Source of the DNA: Warburgia ugandensis
Lineage: Eukaryota > Streptophyta > Magnoliopsida > Canellales > Canellaceae
Direction of reading: 5' to 3'
Assembly (NCBI GenBank): GCA_035236585.1
Contig: CP141126.1
Location: 9,437,001 to 9,501,000, forward strand
Length of the DNA stretch: 64,000 bases
Shown: one piece after another, positions 11,453-21,967 of the stretch
How positions within the stretch are numbered: position 1 is the stretch's first letter
How the letters are laid out: each line of letters starts with the position of its first letter
Notes under the pieces: generated by a model
The model's database searches: none
Seen by the model: only the letters and a program-made list of their open reading frames with translations
What the model was told of the DNA's origin: nothing
Translations under genes and position numbers: made by a program

Positions 11453-11920
11453 AACTTTGCTGCACCAACAGAAGCTTTCAGACGCAGCATCGAATTCGGC
11501 CGCCGATGTCAACTGTGACGAGCACCGCCGTCGGCCACCAACATCAAAGAAAATCGGCCATCGCCCAAGACTTTGTGACATTTTTTGTTGACATTCAGCT
11601 TTGAAAATCCCTATAAAGAGGGATACGATTAAGAGCATTTGAAATCATCACACCAGACTTTGTGACATTTTTTGTTGACATTCAGCTTTGAAAATCCCTA
11701 TAAAGAGGGATACGATTAAGAGCATTTGAAATTATCACACCATTCCATATATTCTTTTCTTGTAAATACCCCTATAATTCTTTTGCTATATTGTTTAAGT
11801 TTATTGTGAAATTCCTCTCTCCATGGACATATGCATTTTTCACCAAACCACGTTAAACAACGTTCTTGTGCGTGTGTTTGTGTGGGTGCATTATCCTGGT
11901 CGGGGTTAAAAACCTCAACA
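11453..11920 (+). repeat. 5' LTR of copia element 1, with duplicated promoter
   Basis: Aligns with the 3' LTR at 15905-16257 and with both LTRs of element 2. It contains a perfect or near-perfect 87-bp tandem duplication (11568-11654 and 11655-11741), each unit carrying a CTATAAAGAGGG TATA box. Element 2 has one unit only. It ends ...AACCTCAACA just before the primer site. Confidence 0.85.
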
Positions 11921-11922
11921 AG

Positions 11923-11934
11923 TAGTATCAGAGC
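11923..11934 (+). other. Primer binding site of copia element 1
   Basis: TAGTATCAGAGC follows the 5' LTR after two bases. It differs by one base from TGGTATCAGAGC, the plant initiator-Met tRNA complement used by most copia elements. The element 2 counterpart (about 28669-28680) has one further change. Confidence 0.8.
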
Positions 11935-12169
11935 GAATTCTGCCACAAAATAGAGGCAGAAAACAAGAGTTGTAGAATGGTCATGATTGATGCGAGAAGG
12001 AAGAAGAATGGTGCAACTAGAGTGTTGCTACAGTTAAAAAAAATTCTGCTACAATGTAAAAACATCATCATTCTGCTATAGTGAAAGGCAACATCATTGT
12101 ACTATAGTAAAAGTGTATCATTGCTATCAGCTACAGTGATCGTTACATTATAAAACAGAAGATGAGTGG

Positions 12170-15100
12170 GCTTTTGAATATGAACAGGTATGTGGTATCA
12201 TTCTACAATGAGTAGAAGATAATATTTTGAATCATATTCAAAATGAAACACATACTAGAACTTTGTGGATCAAATTAGAAACCTTGTACGCATCGAGAAC
12301 TGAAAATATTAAGTAATTCCTACTTAATCAAGCAATGCACCTGAGATATAAGGAAGGGAGTTTCATTTTCGACCACTTGAATGAGTTGATCAGATGCTTT
12401 CAGCAACTTTCTGACGTTGGCGTCAAGTTTAACGATGATATCATGGGTTTATGGCTTTTTAATACTTTGCATGACTCATGGAATTTTTTTTGTGTTTCTC
12501 TAACCAATTCTACTCTAGGTAGTGCTGTGAAATGGGAATTCGCGAAAAGCGCAGTTTTAAATGAAAAAATGAGGCGACAAGCTCAAGTTGCCACCACATC
12601 ACTGTCTGAAATTTTGATCTCAAAAAACACGGAGAGAAGTAAGATCAAAGGTCAGCAGAAGAATAACAGGGCAAGTGTAAATCTAAGTCTAGATATAAGA
12701 ATCTGGAGTGTAATTATTGTGGCAAGAAGGGTCACATTAAAAAGCAGTGTTACAAGTGGAAAGCTGAGAACAAGACAGAGAATGCTAAGGAGGAGAAAAG
12801 AAATGATGACAGGAATGATCGTGTGACCACTACCACTTCAGGCCTTGTTGTGGTCTGTGATGAAAATGAGATCAACATAGCCTTCAGTGAGATTGGATGG
12901 GTCGTTGATAGCGGTGCTTCTTTCCACATTACCTCTAAGAGAGAGTTTTTCACCTCATACACTCCTCGTGACTTTGGAGTGTCGAAGATAGGTAACGACG
13001 GGTTGTCAAAGGTTGTTGGTATTGGATCTATCTGTTTGGACACCAATAACGAGACAAGGTTGATTCTTAAAGAAGTTTGACATGTACTAGATATCTGGTT
13101 GAAGTTAATATCAGCCAAAAAGTTTGCTGATGATGGGTACTGTAGTACCTTTTGCGATGGCTAGTGGAAGCTCTCTAAGGGAGCGCTTGTGGTTGCTAGA
13201 GGGAAGAAATCATCCAGCTTGTATGTGATGCAAGTTCAATTCTTATTAACTCTATGAATGTGGTTGATGTTGCTGGTTCTTCAGAGTTGTGGCACAAGAA
13301 GCTCAGATACATGAGTGAGAAGGACTAGGTTATCTAGTTAAGAAGAATTTTCTTTTAGGGCTCAAAGCTGCAAAGTTGAGCAAGTGTGCTCATTGTCTTG
13401 CCGGGAAGCAGCAATGGATTTCCTTCAAAAGCCATCCTTCTTCCAAGAAGTAAGTGTGCTTGAATTGGTACATTTAGATGTGTGTGGTACTATGAAGGTA
13501 CGAACACTTGGTGGTGCATTATATTTTGTGACCTTTATTAATTATTATTCTAGAAAACTCTCGGTCTATGCTTTGAAATATAGCGATCAGGTACTTGATA
13601 AGTTTAAAGAGTTTCAAGCTTTTGTTGAGCATCAAACAGGGAAGAAGTTAAAATGTATTCGCACAAACAATGGTAGCGAGTACTGTGGACCATTTGATGC
13701 TTATTGTAAGTAGCAAGGGATCAAACATCAAATGACTCCTCCGAAGACTCCTCAACTAAATGGTTTAACAGAAAGGATGAACAGGACATTGATACTTGCT
13801 TTCTGAAGCAAAGCTGCTCAGTTCCTTCTAGGGTGAGGCATTATACACAGCAACCTATGTTATTAACCTGTCTCCAATTGTTGCCTTGAATGCAAATATT
13901 TCTAAGATGCCACGGTATGGAAAAGATGTCACTTATGATCACTTGCGGATATTTGGGTGCAAGGCACTTGTACATATACCCAGAGATTTGAGGTCCAAGC
14001 TAGACGTCATGACCAAACAATGTATTTTCATCGGCTACGAGCAAGATGAGTTTGGTTACAAGCTATATGATCCTATTGCAAAGAAATTTGTTAGAATTCA
14101 TGACATGGTCTTTATGGAAGACCAAACCATTAACACATTGACAAAGCTGAAGGATCAGAAACTCGGAGTTTTGATATTTTAATTGATTTAGATCCAGTTC
14201 CTATTTCACATAAGCTAAGTGTAGATGGCACCAATGACCATGGTGGCATGCTAGCTGATATTCAAGATGATTAGGCCAAGGGTGAGCATGGAGCTGCTAA
14301 AGACATGGATGTTTCATCAGAGTCTAATGATGTTCAGCAGGAGGTTCCTACTTAAGAGCCAACAATTTCATTAAGATGGATTCGAGAGATCGTCAACCCT
14401 CCACTTAGTATTCACCAGATGAGTACGTGCTCCTCACTGATGGGGGAGAACCTGAGAGCTAAACAGAGGCAGTTGAAAGTGAAGATAATGCAGAGTGGAG
14501 TGCAACTATAAGGAAGAGATAAAATCCTTATAGGACAACCACACTTTTGAGTTGGTAAGATTGCCTAAGGGCAAACAAGCTTTGAAGAATCGATGGATTT
14601 ATAGGGTAAAGTATGAGGGTGACACTTCACAACCACGATACAAAACTAAACTTGTGATAAAAGGCTTTGGTCAAATAAAAGGTATTGATTTCGAGGAGAT
14701 ATTTTCTCATGTTGTCAAAATGTCTTCAATTCAAGTTGTATTGGGTTTGGCTACAAACCTTGATTTGGATGTTGAGCAGATGGATGTGAAGATAGTGTTC
14801 CTCCATGGTGACTTAGAGGAGGAGATGTATATGGAGCAGCCAGAAGGTTTTATTACTAAAGGCAAGGAGAAGTACGCATGCAAGCTGAAGAAGAGTCTGT
14901 ATGGCTTGAAACAGACTCCTTGATAGTGGTACAAAAAGTTCAAGCAGTTCATGGTCCAACAAGGCTTTCTACTTTAGATCATTGTGTGTTTGGCAGAGAT
15001 TCTCAGAGAATGATTTTGTCATCTTGCTACTCTATGTCGACAATATGCTTATTGCTAGACGCAGCTCTTCAAGGAACAGTTAATTAGAGGAGCTAAACAA

Positions 15101-15720
15101 AGTCTTTGCTATGAAAGACTTGGGACCTGCGAGAAAGATTCTCAAGATTTTTATCGTTCGTGACAGGAGGAATAAACAATTATGACTGTCTCAAGAGAAG
15201 TACATATAAAAGGTACTTCAACAATTTCATATGTATAAAGCTAAAGTGGTTAGTACACCTTTTGCTACTCACTTTAAGCTCAGTAAGAATCAATTTCCAA
15301 TGAGTGATGCTGAGAAAGGATACATGCAAGATGTTCTTTATGCTTCAGCTGTTGGCAGTCTTATGTATGTCATGGTATGCATCAGATCAGACATTGCATA
15401 TGCAGTGGGTACAATGAGCTGTTTTCTATCAAATCTAGAAAAAGAGTATTGGAATGCAGTGAATTGAATATTGAGTTATCTACGTGGTACTTCTAAGTTG
15501 AGTGTAGGATTTGACACTGGCAAGCCCATGCTTGAGGGCTACACTGATTCAGATATGGCAGGTCATATTAATAAAAGGAAATCTACTTCAGGCTACTTAA
15601 TTACTTTTGTAGGGGAAGCAGTGTTATGGCAGTTGATGTTACAAAAGTGTGTTGTCTTGTCTACGATAGAGGCTGAGAGGTCAATGCACATTGATGTTCA
15701 GTATCATTAGATACATTATA
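12170..15720 (+). pseudogene. Copia gag-pol remnant, element 1
   Basis: Broken reading frames keep the family order. Gag is at about 12170-12800 (LWIKLETLYAS, FDHLNELI), with a CCHC zinc knuckle in another frame near 12710-12760 (CNYCGKKGHIKKQC). Protease with an intact VDSGASFH is near 12900. The pre-integrase and integrase regions are at 13280-13830, RT at 14552-14920 (FEEIFSHVVKMSSI, EQMDVKIVFLHGDLEEEMYM, SLYGLK), and RNase H at 15480-15710. Successive codons TGA TAG at 14921-14926 replace the expected Arg-Gln after SLYGLKQTP. About 180 bp of RNase H present in element 2 is deleted near 15690. The gag N-terminus is replaced by a leader of repeated CTGCTACAGT-like words (about 12020-12140). 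Confidence 0.88.
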
Positions 15721-15904
15721 TTTTGAACACAAAGTCGTTAGAGCTTAAGAAAATTCATACTGACGATAATAGTTCGGATATGATAACAAAAGCATTACCT
15801 CAGAGCAAGTTTGAGATTTGCTGGGAATTGGCTGGGATGAGCTTCTGGTAGAAGTTCATACGTAAAGAAACCTCTTTTAGTTAATGGGCCTGGAGGGGAA
15901 GATT

Positions 15905-16257
15905 TGTTGGTCCAGTAACTTTGCTGCACTGAATTTGGCCGGGCACCGCCATCAACTGCCGACATCAAAGAAAATTGACCACCACCTAAGACTTTGTAAC
16001 ATTTTTTTGTTGACATTCAGCTATGAAAATCCCTATAGATAGGGATACAATTAAGAGAGTTTGAAATTATCACACCATTCCCTATCTTCTCTTATTGTAA
16101 ACACCCTATGTAATTCTTTCACTATATTGTTTCAGTTTATAGTGAAATTACTCTCTCTGTGGACGTAGGCATTTTTGGCAGAACCACGTTAAACGACGTT
16201 CTTATGCGTGTGTTTGCATGGGTGCATTATCCTGGTCGAGGCTAAAAACCCCCAACA
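15905..16257 (+). repeat. 3' LTR of copia element 1
   Basis: Starts TGTTGGTCCAG after the purine tract and ends CCCCCAACA. 353 bp, lacking the short AACAGAAGCTTTC stretch seen in the other LTRs. Carries a CTATAGATAGGG TATA-like box. Confidence 0.85.
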
Positions 16258-16314
16258 TAGTTTCCATGGACGATGCCTACCTTACATCCCCCTCAGTCAC
16301 TGCTCAGCAACCCC

Positions 16315-16315
<1 letters not shown>

Positions 16316-16374
<59 letters not shown>
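16316..16374. repeat. (TC)n microsatellite in LTR-X right half, block B
   Basis: About 29 TC units; the matching block C position (about 32116) has only a short CTCTCTCTCT run. The open frames of Ser-Leu repeats across it are artefacts. Confidence 0.9.
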
Positions 16375-16377
<3 letters not shown>

Positions 16378-17438
16378 CTGAAAGACACAGACCAAAGTTC
16401 AAATTCCATCATCCACTCTCTTCTTCTCTTGTCTTCTCTCTCCCACTTCCCATTGTCAACTTTCTTTTCTTCTCACCCTTGGGCTGGATTGTAGCTAGGA
16501 CTTGTCTTTACCACCCTCCTCTTACTCTCTCTATCTTTGTTCTTCATCTACCGCACAGCACCTCCCTTTCCAGGCTTCACCCCAGTTCATCTCCCACACC
16601 GGCCTCTTTCCCTAGCACACCTGACTCCCTCTTCTCCACTTCGGATTTGCAAACCACATATCACACCTACTCTTCTATCTCCACATCTGCCTAAGCCAGG
16701 CCAGACCGAACGACGCCATCTCACGACCCAACACTGCACCTTCTCCTCTCCCCGTTCTCCGATTTTGGTGAGATCAGAGGAGAAAACCTATTTTCTCCTT
16801 CCCAATTCCTTTCCTTTCCCCGTCTCCGACAACCTCTTCCTCAAGTGTCTCTCCCCCTAGTTTTCTTTAGGATTCCCAGTCACAGGAGAAAACCGTAAAC
16901 AAGTTTCCCTTTCTTTTCTTCTTCCCCTCCTCCTCTTCTTCCCTCTTCCTCCTCCTCCTCCTCCTTCTCCACTAGCTCTTCTTTCTTCTCCATCGATTTC
17001 CTTTCAGTTTTCTTTTCTAATTTTTTTTCCCTAAAATTTCTAATTTTGCCCTTGGCAGATCTGATTTAGTCTCATTTTTGTCCCAATTTTTCTTTCCTCC
17101 TATGTCCTAGATTGTAATGACCTCTGTGTCCCTGCTCTAGTCGAGCTTTACCTTATCCATATTCTGACTATCTAGGGACGGTGCAATCCAAGACTATTTT
17201 TTTAGTTTTATTTTCTGTCTTTTTCATAACTAGACATTATGTGATTTGCATCATTTCAATAAATCTAAATCTTTATTTTACTATTAGTTTATTTATGTTA
17301 TGTTGTTTATTTTTATTTTTTAACCAATTAAAATTTTTATTTAAACTCTCTTTTTAAACAGAGTTTCTGTGAGATCGACCTATACTTACATTAACTATAA
17401 TATAATAATCCATGTACTTGCGGTTAAATACATCAACA

Positions 17439-18060
17439 CTCTTCTCTCTTTCTCTGCTCTCTGTTCTCTTCCTCATCATTGCCCAACACTGGCAGCACCG
17501 CCTACTGCACTCTCTACTCCTCACCTCACTCCCATCTCTTCCCAGTTATCTACATCGTTGGCTTTTTCCAATGAAAACCTAATTTTCAGGCATTCCCCTA
17601 TGCTCTTTGTACTCTCTCTACTCAACTTGTCTCCCCACTGGCGAGTCCTCTCTCACATGCAAATTCTATCATCTCTCCCTCACTTTTGCTTTAGCTCCTG
17701 CGCTCTTCTCATCTGCTCCACTGCACCGCTCCAACCCTCTAATTGGCACCGCTTAATCAAGAGAATCCTGATTTTCTCCATTTTCCCTCTATTCCTCCTC
17801 CTCTTCTTACTTTCTTCACCTTCTTCTCTTCTTCCCTCCTACTTCACCGAAATCTCCCTCCTCCAGCCGAAAGTTTTCTATTTTGATTAAAAATCTAATT
17901 TTTTCCCCTTAATTCTGTTTTTACCCTATTGCACTTAATTCTTAATTCCAACCCCCTAATTTAATTTCTTGTGTATCCTTATTTCTATTCTAGTTTCATC
18001 TTGCCTTCTTTTTTTTTTTCTGCATAATCCAAGCCAGTGATTAAGGCTTAACTTAATCAA
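17439..18060. repeat. Pyrimidine-rich LTR-type repeat, truncated at 18060
   Basis: Continues the block B repeat past the end of LTR-X and matches 33170-33790 in block C. The match stops abruptly after CTTAACTTAATCAAC, where MED26-derived sequence begins. No coding capacity is recognised. Confidence 0.6.
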
Positions 18061-18245
18061 CGGCAGAAAGAGACCCCATAAATTCATGGTAGAAAGAGAC
18101 CCCATAAATTCTCTCCTATTTTTTTTCTCTCTCCTCTCGCTGTGAACAAGCAAACATCGTTTCAGGTGCACGAACGGAAGGCCTTTCTTTCGGTCTTAGC
18201 CGCAAGGCGTAAAAGAATATTTATTAAATATAAAAATAATTATTT

Positions 18246-18293
<48 letters not shown>

Positions 18294-19036
18294 CATTTTC
18301 TCTTCCAATTACTAGGAAATCAGTACGTCAATGGTGTTTATCTGTTCATGATGTCTGGTCTGGAGGAAAATGCAAAGAAACGGAGAGATTTTTGGGGCAA
18401 TCTGAAAAGGCGACTTAGCCTTTTCAACTAGATTTGCAGAAGGTTCGGCTTTCTGTGTCCAATTGACGGATTTGGAAGGTTTTCCATTTTCGATTTTCAG
18501 TCTGGTTGTGTAGCTTTCCGATCGACGAGGAAGCAAAATATTTGGAGCTTGTTGGTCGATTTCAGTAATCTGACTGCTTTTCGTTGCCGATCAGGAGATC
18601 TCGGCATTTTTCTAGGTAAATGAGTTATTCTTTCTGTGCGTAAGGCGAATCCGTACCTTTTTCCGGTACTGAAATTATCTGGAGATTGTCCGGATCCATT
18701 TCTGCAGGCTTGGTAATCGGTGAGTTGCAAGTCAAATGATGATAAGACCGCAAATTTCGAGTGTCCGCTCCAAATCCGCGGAGTAAATGACGAGAGGAAC
18801 TAGCAGGATATTTTAGATCTGGGGACAGATTTGCGCATCTCTTCGTAAGACTCGAAAGTAGGAAACTTTTGTGCTTCGAATTTGTCCGAGGTTGAGAAAA
18901 GAGTTCGGTTATAGAACTAAGTTCTAGATCCGACGAAAGACATTCGTGGATTCGCAGATCGGTATTTTTCTGAGATGGATTTCGATGATCTCAGATCTGT
19001 TTTGTGGAATTCAGGCGTCGATGTCTGGACTCTGAT
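18061..19036 (+). pseudogene. Captured MED26 promoter, leader and first-exon fragment
   Basis: This segment is a close copy of 39,300-40,296: flank, GA microsatellite, leader and the first 21 codons of the MED26 gene. The ATG is at 18975. The frame reads [20 protein letters not shown], one Arg-to-Trp change from the parent, then leaves MED26 at about 19037 and stops at 19052 after 25 residues. The left junction carries a 26-bp tandem duplication of MED26 sequence (AGAAAGAGACCCCATAAATT twice, 18065-18110). The right junction shares ATC with the start of block C. The TFIIS-N domain is absent, so no Mediator function is possible, but the upstream transcription signals may survive. Confidence 0.85.
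18250..18287. repeat. (GA)n microsatellite in the MED26-derived leader
   Basis: About 19 GA units. The parental locus has a shorter, interrupted purine run at 39497-39530. Confidence 0.9.
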
Positions 19037-20456
19037 CATCCGATTGGCATAACTTTTGTTTGACTATTAGATAGACAATGTCGGATTAATCGGAATTGAT
19101 GGGACCCATTACACGAAAGTGGGGGATTCCTTAATCTTGAATATTAAAATTTGCAGTCGTTGATTGAGGTAGATCAGAATTGGTGTCTCCAAATTAAACA
19201 AGACTCGTGCAAGTATATGGGCTCCACCAATCTCTCCTTCACCATCAAACTCCCCGAGGTAACAAACTTGAAGACATAAGAAACAGTGGCAGTTTTGCAG
19301 GATGTATGCAAAAAATGTGGGTATTTATTAAGCAGCCACTAAAGGCATGTTTTACGATATTTCGGTCACGGCAGGCAGCTGTTGTGGTGAGGTGAAGCTT
19401 GTGTAAGGCAAGTGGGTAAGCAGGTTGGCGCGCGACCTGTAAAAATGCAACTGTTTTCTGCCAATGACTGACGCTCTTCTCCAAAACTTCTCTTACCAAA
19501 AGTAGGCTCTCTTGCTCTCTATCTCGATCGTTATCTTTTCTCCTAAGCAAGGAATCCGTTAAATCCACATGGAATTTGGATGTGCTGATGAATCATGCCT
19601 GTTTTTGTGGGGGCAACGAAGAAGAGAGAAACTCATTTAAGAAATCCATTTGAATTCTAACACCAGATATTCCTATCTGAATCCAGTTATATTTCTTACA
19701 AGCCTCAAACGGACAGAGAGAAGCTTGAACCATCTATATCTGTATGGCTTGTATGCGTACACATATCAATTAATGATGTGATATATGTATGTCATCACAT
19801 TCCATTTTGATGTCAAGCTTCATGCGTTCTCTTTCCGTTTCTTTCCCATCTTTATCTGTCAATCAATAGACGATCAGAAGTTCACACAGTTACTTGACTA
19901 TGTTGGCCTCGTTCAGGAAGTTGGACAGCCCCAACTTGTACAGCTCTAGATGTCGTCATGTTTAAACTTAATTCAGGTAAATGACACAAGCATTCCCTTG
20001 CTAAGAACGAGTTGGGCCATACCATCGCTACAACCAATTTTGTTGATCAAGGCGTTCTTGTTTTAGGCACATAATAGGCAGTGCACGAAAAGAGTCATAA
20101 GAACACGTGATATCGTTTAGTTGTTATCGATGGTAGATACTACTTTAACTTGCATTTTAAATTTCAGTCCAACTAAAGCGTAGGATCAACCGGTGGATAG
20201 AGGTGCAGGAGCTCAAACAGCTATCTCAAAGACTTCTAATTGCATTGATCCTGGTTATTTGAGACTATTCATTCCCAGCTGTTTTCACGTCGATTCCATT
20301 TCTTTAGTTTTCACTTTCTTAACGAATAACAACCAAGCAACATTTGAATTTGAATACAAAATAAAATCCTCTAAACGACCCACAAATTATCGGAACAAAC
20401 TGCGAAGACACATCACTTATTCCCGACCATCTATTCCAAAACCTACCTAACTTGCC
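19037..20456. other. 3' flank of monooxygenase copy 3 (duplicate of 4634-6067)
   Basis: Near-identical to the copy 2 flank. No gene is seen. It starts at the chimeric junction with the MED26 fragment, replacing the fossil exons that precede block B. Confidence 0.6.
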
Positions 20457-21883
20457 CTATGACGAAACTGTAGGCAACTTCCCACAGTCAAATTGTATGG
20501 CACCGAAAATCTTGTTGAACAGGTACCTATAGAAGACTAGCCTTATGAGCTTAACAAATCGGGATCCACCTTGCTGGACCCAACCAGAAAGATATGATCC
20601 AACGACCAACATCATAACACGCCACCTCCTCTCCTTCACATAACTTTCTAAAACTTCTGCTATTCTTTCAGATCTGGTCCTTCCATCTCCAAGTAGTGAA
20701 TTACCGATATGTCGGCCAAGGACAACAGCGTCCTCCAATGCCGAACAGCCACCCTGGCCCAAGTCAGGTGTCATCGGGTGCATGGCATCGCCTGCCATTG
20801 TTATATTACCCTTGCACAACGATCCGAATATTAGGTTCCAAGGGGGCCTAAACATCAATGGGCCCAATGTCACTGTGGAGAGATCTGCCTGCTGTACCAC
20901 ATCTAAGTACCTTGTTGGGAAGTCCTTGGCCAAGTTCTGCATGACAAGCTCCTGTATCAGCTTTGGGTCTGGAGGTGTCTCTCCTCCTGCAAGTGGTTGA
21001 AAAAGGAAATGATATGGCGTGAGACGCTCTCCCCAATTATGATATCAGGTGCAATTGTGGAACAGCATCAAGTAACTAACTTTTCTGAATGTCAATTATA
21101 AGGGTAATAGCTGGAGCACCGAGATGAACAAGTCTGATCATACAATGGTAAGTGAGCTCGATAATCATGTTGACGCTTGACAGCACCTCATGCGCAGTCT
21201 TTAGCATTCCTCTTACGAGAAGAGAGAGTTTCCAGACTGACTCAAGATTCAGCCTAACTAAACTCCTCTTTTGGATGATCTGATCCGTTCATCTTGTCTA
21301 GCCTCCCTTAGATTGGCTAGACACCAAATTCAAGATTGTTGGATGATTTAGCTATGCTCTCTAGAGTTTTGAAATCACTGCCGTTGAATTTATCAACTGA
21401 GAGGAAAAATATAAATAAATAAAAAGACTTTCAGTTGAACATTAGTTTTTGCAAACAGTATAAATGGGTGGCCAAATAAGTTGATTGGGACAGATGATCG
21501 AAAGATGGGGCATGAGTTTTGGTATTGTTTGGTCTATACTAGTAGGTCTTCTTTCTACTCCTTTGTGACCATATCACTTGGCACACAAATGTAGGACGAC
21601 CAGAGCCATACAAATTGCAAGACTCATCAGGTATACGCTTTAGCAAAAATATTGTCCGTTTCTACAAATAGAATGACCAGAATCAATGGCAAAGATGAGG
21701 TTGCTGCACAGCGGCTTAATTTTGAAAGATTTCTTCATCTTCTTACTTCTAGCTTCCCATTAGCCATTGAGAATTGGTAGCAAAATTAAATTAAGCCCCA
21801 CTATAAAAGCTTATGAAAGAGATGATGTGAAAAGATGCTTTCCATTGCGCCCTTATTTAGACAATTGTATTTCATGAGTATAC

Positions 21884-21967
<84 letters not shown>

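Larger units (their letters stand above)
11453..16257 (+). mobile_element. Ty1/copia LTR retrotransposon 1 (degenerate)
   Basis: 5' LTR at about 11453-11920, primer site right after it, decayed gag-pol, purine tract (GGAGGGGAAGAT, about 15891-15904) and 3' LTR at 15905-16257. LTRs end in CAACA; the 3' LTR starts TGTTGGTCC. The first dozen bases of the 5' LTR are missing, and the same defect occurs in element 2. Domain order protease, integrase, reverse transcriptase, RNase H is copia type; the sequence resembles the TNT1/Tork group. Many stops and frameshifts show it is dead. Confidence 0.9.
10779..17438. mobile_element. Interrupted LTR of a large-LTR retrotransposon (LTR-X), block B
   Basis: The left end starts TGTTAAATGTTC and the right end is ...ACTTGCGGTTAAATACATCAACA. 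Both ends match those of the solo LTR at 25395-27642. Flanks read CTCTC on the left and CTCTT on the right, a possible 5-bp target duplication with one change. The LTR is broken by a SINE (11134-11312) and a Ty1/copia element (11453-16257); net LTR length is about 1.7 kb. The right half has a pyrimidine-rich zone and a GTGAGATCGACCTATACTTA-like tail. No internal domain or coding sequence of the parent element is visible. Confidence 0.65.

Noticed and set aside
19245-19568. Minus-strand frame of about 100 codons, shared in part with 4842-5081
   Set aside because: Opens with GTG, has a stop at the equivalent place in block B, and resembles no protein family; conservation follows from recent duplication.
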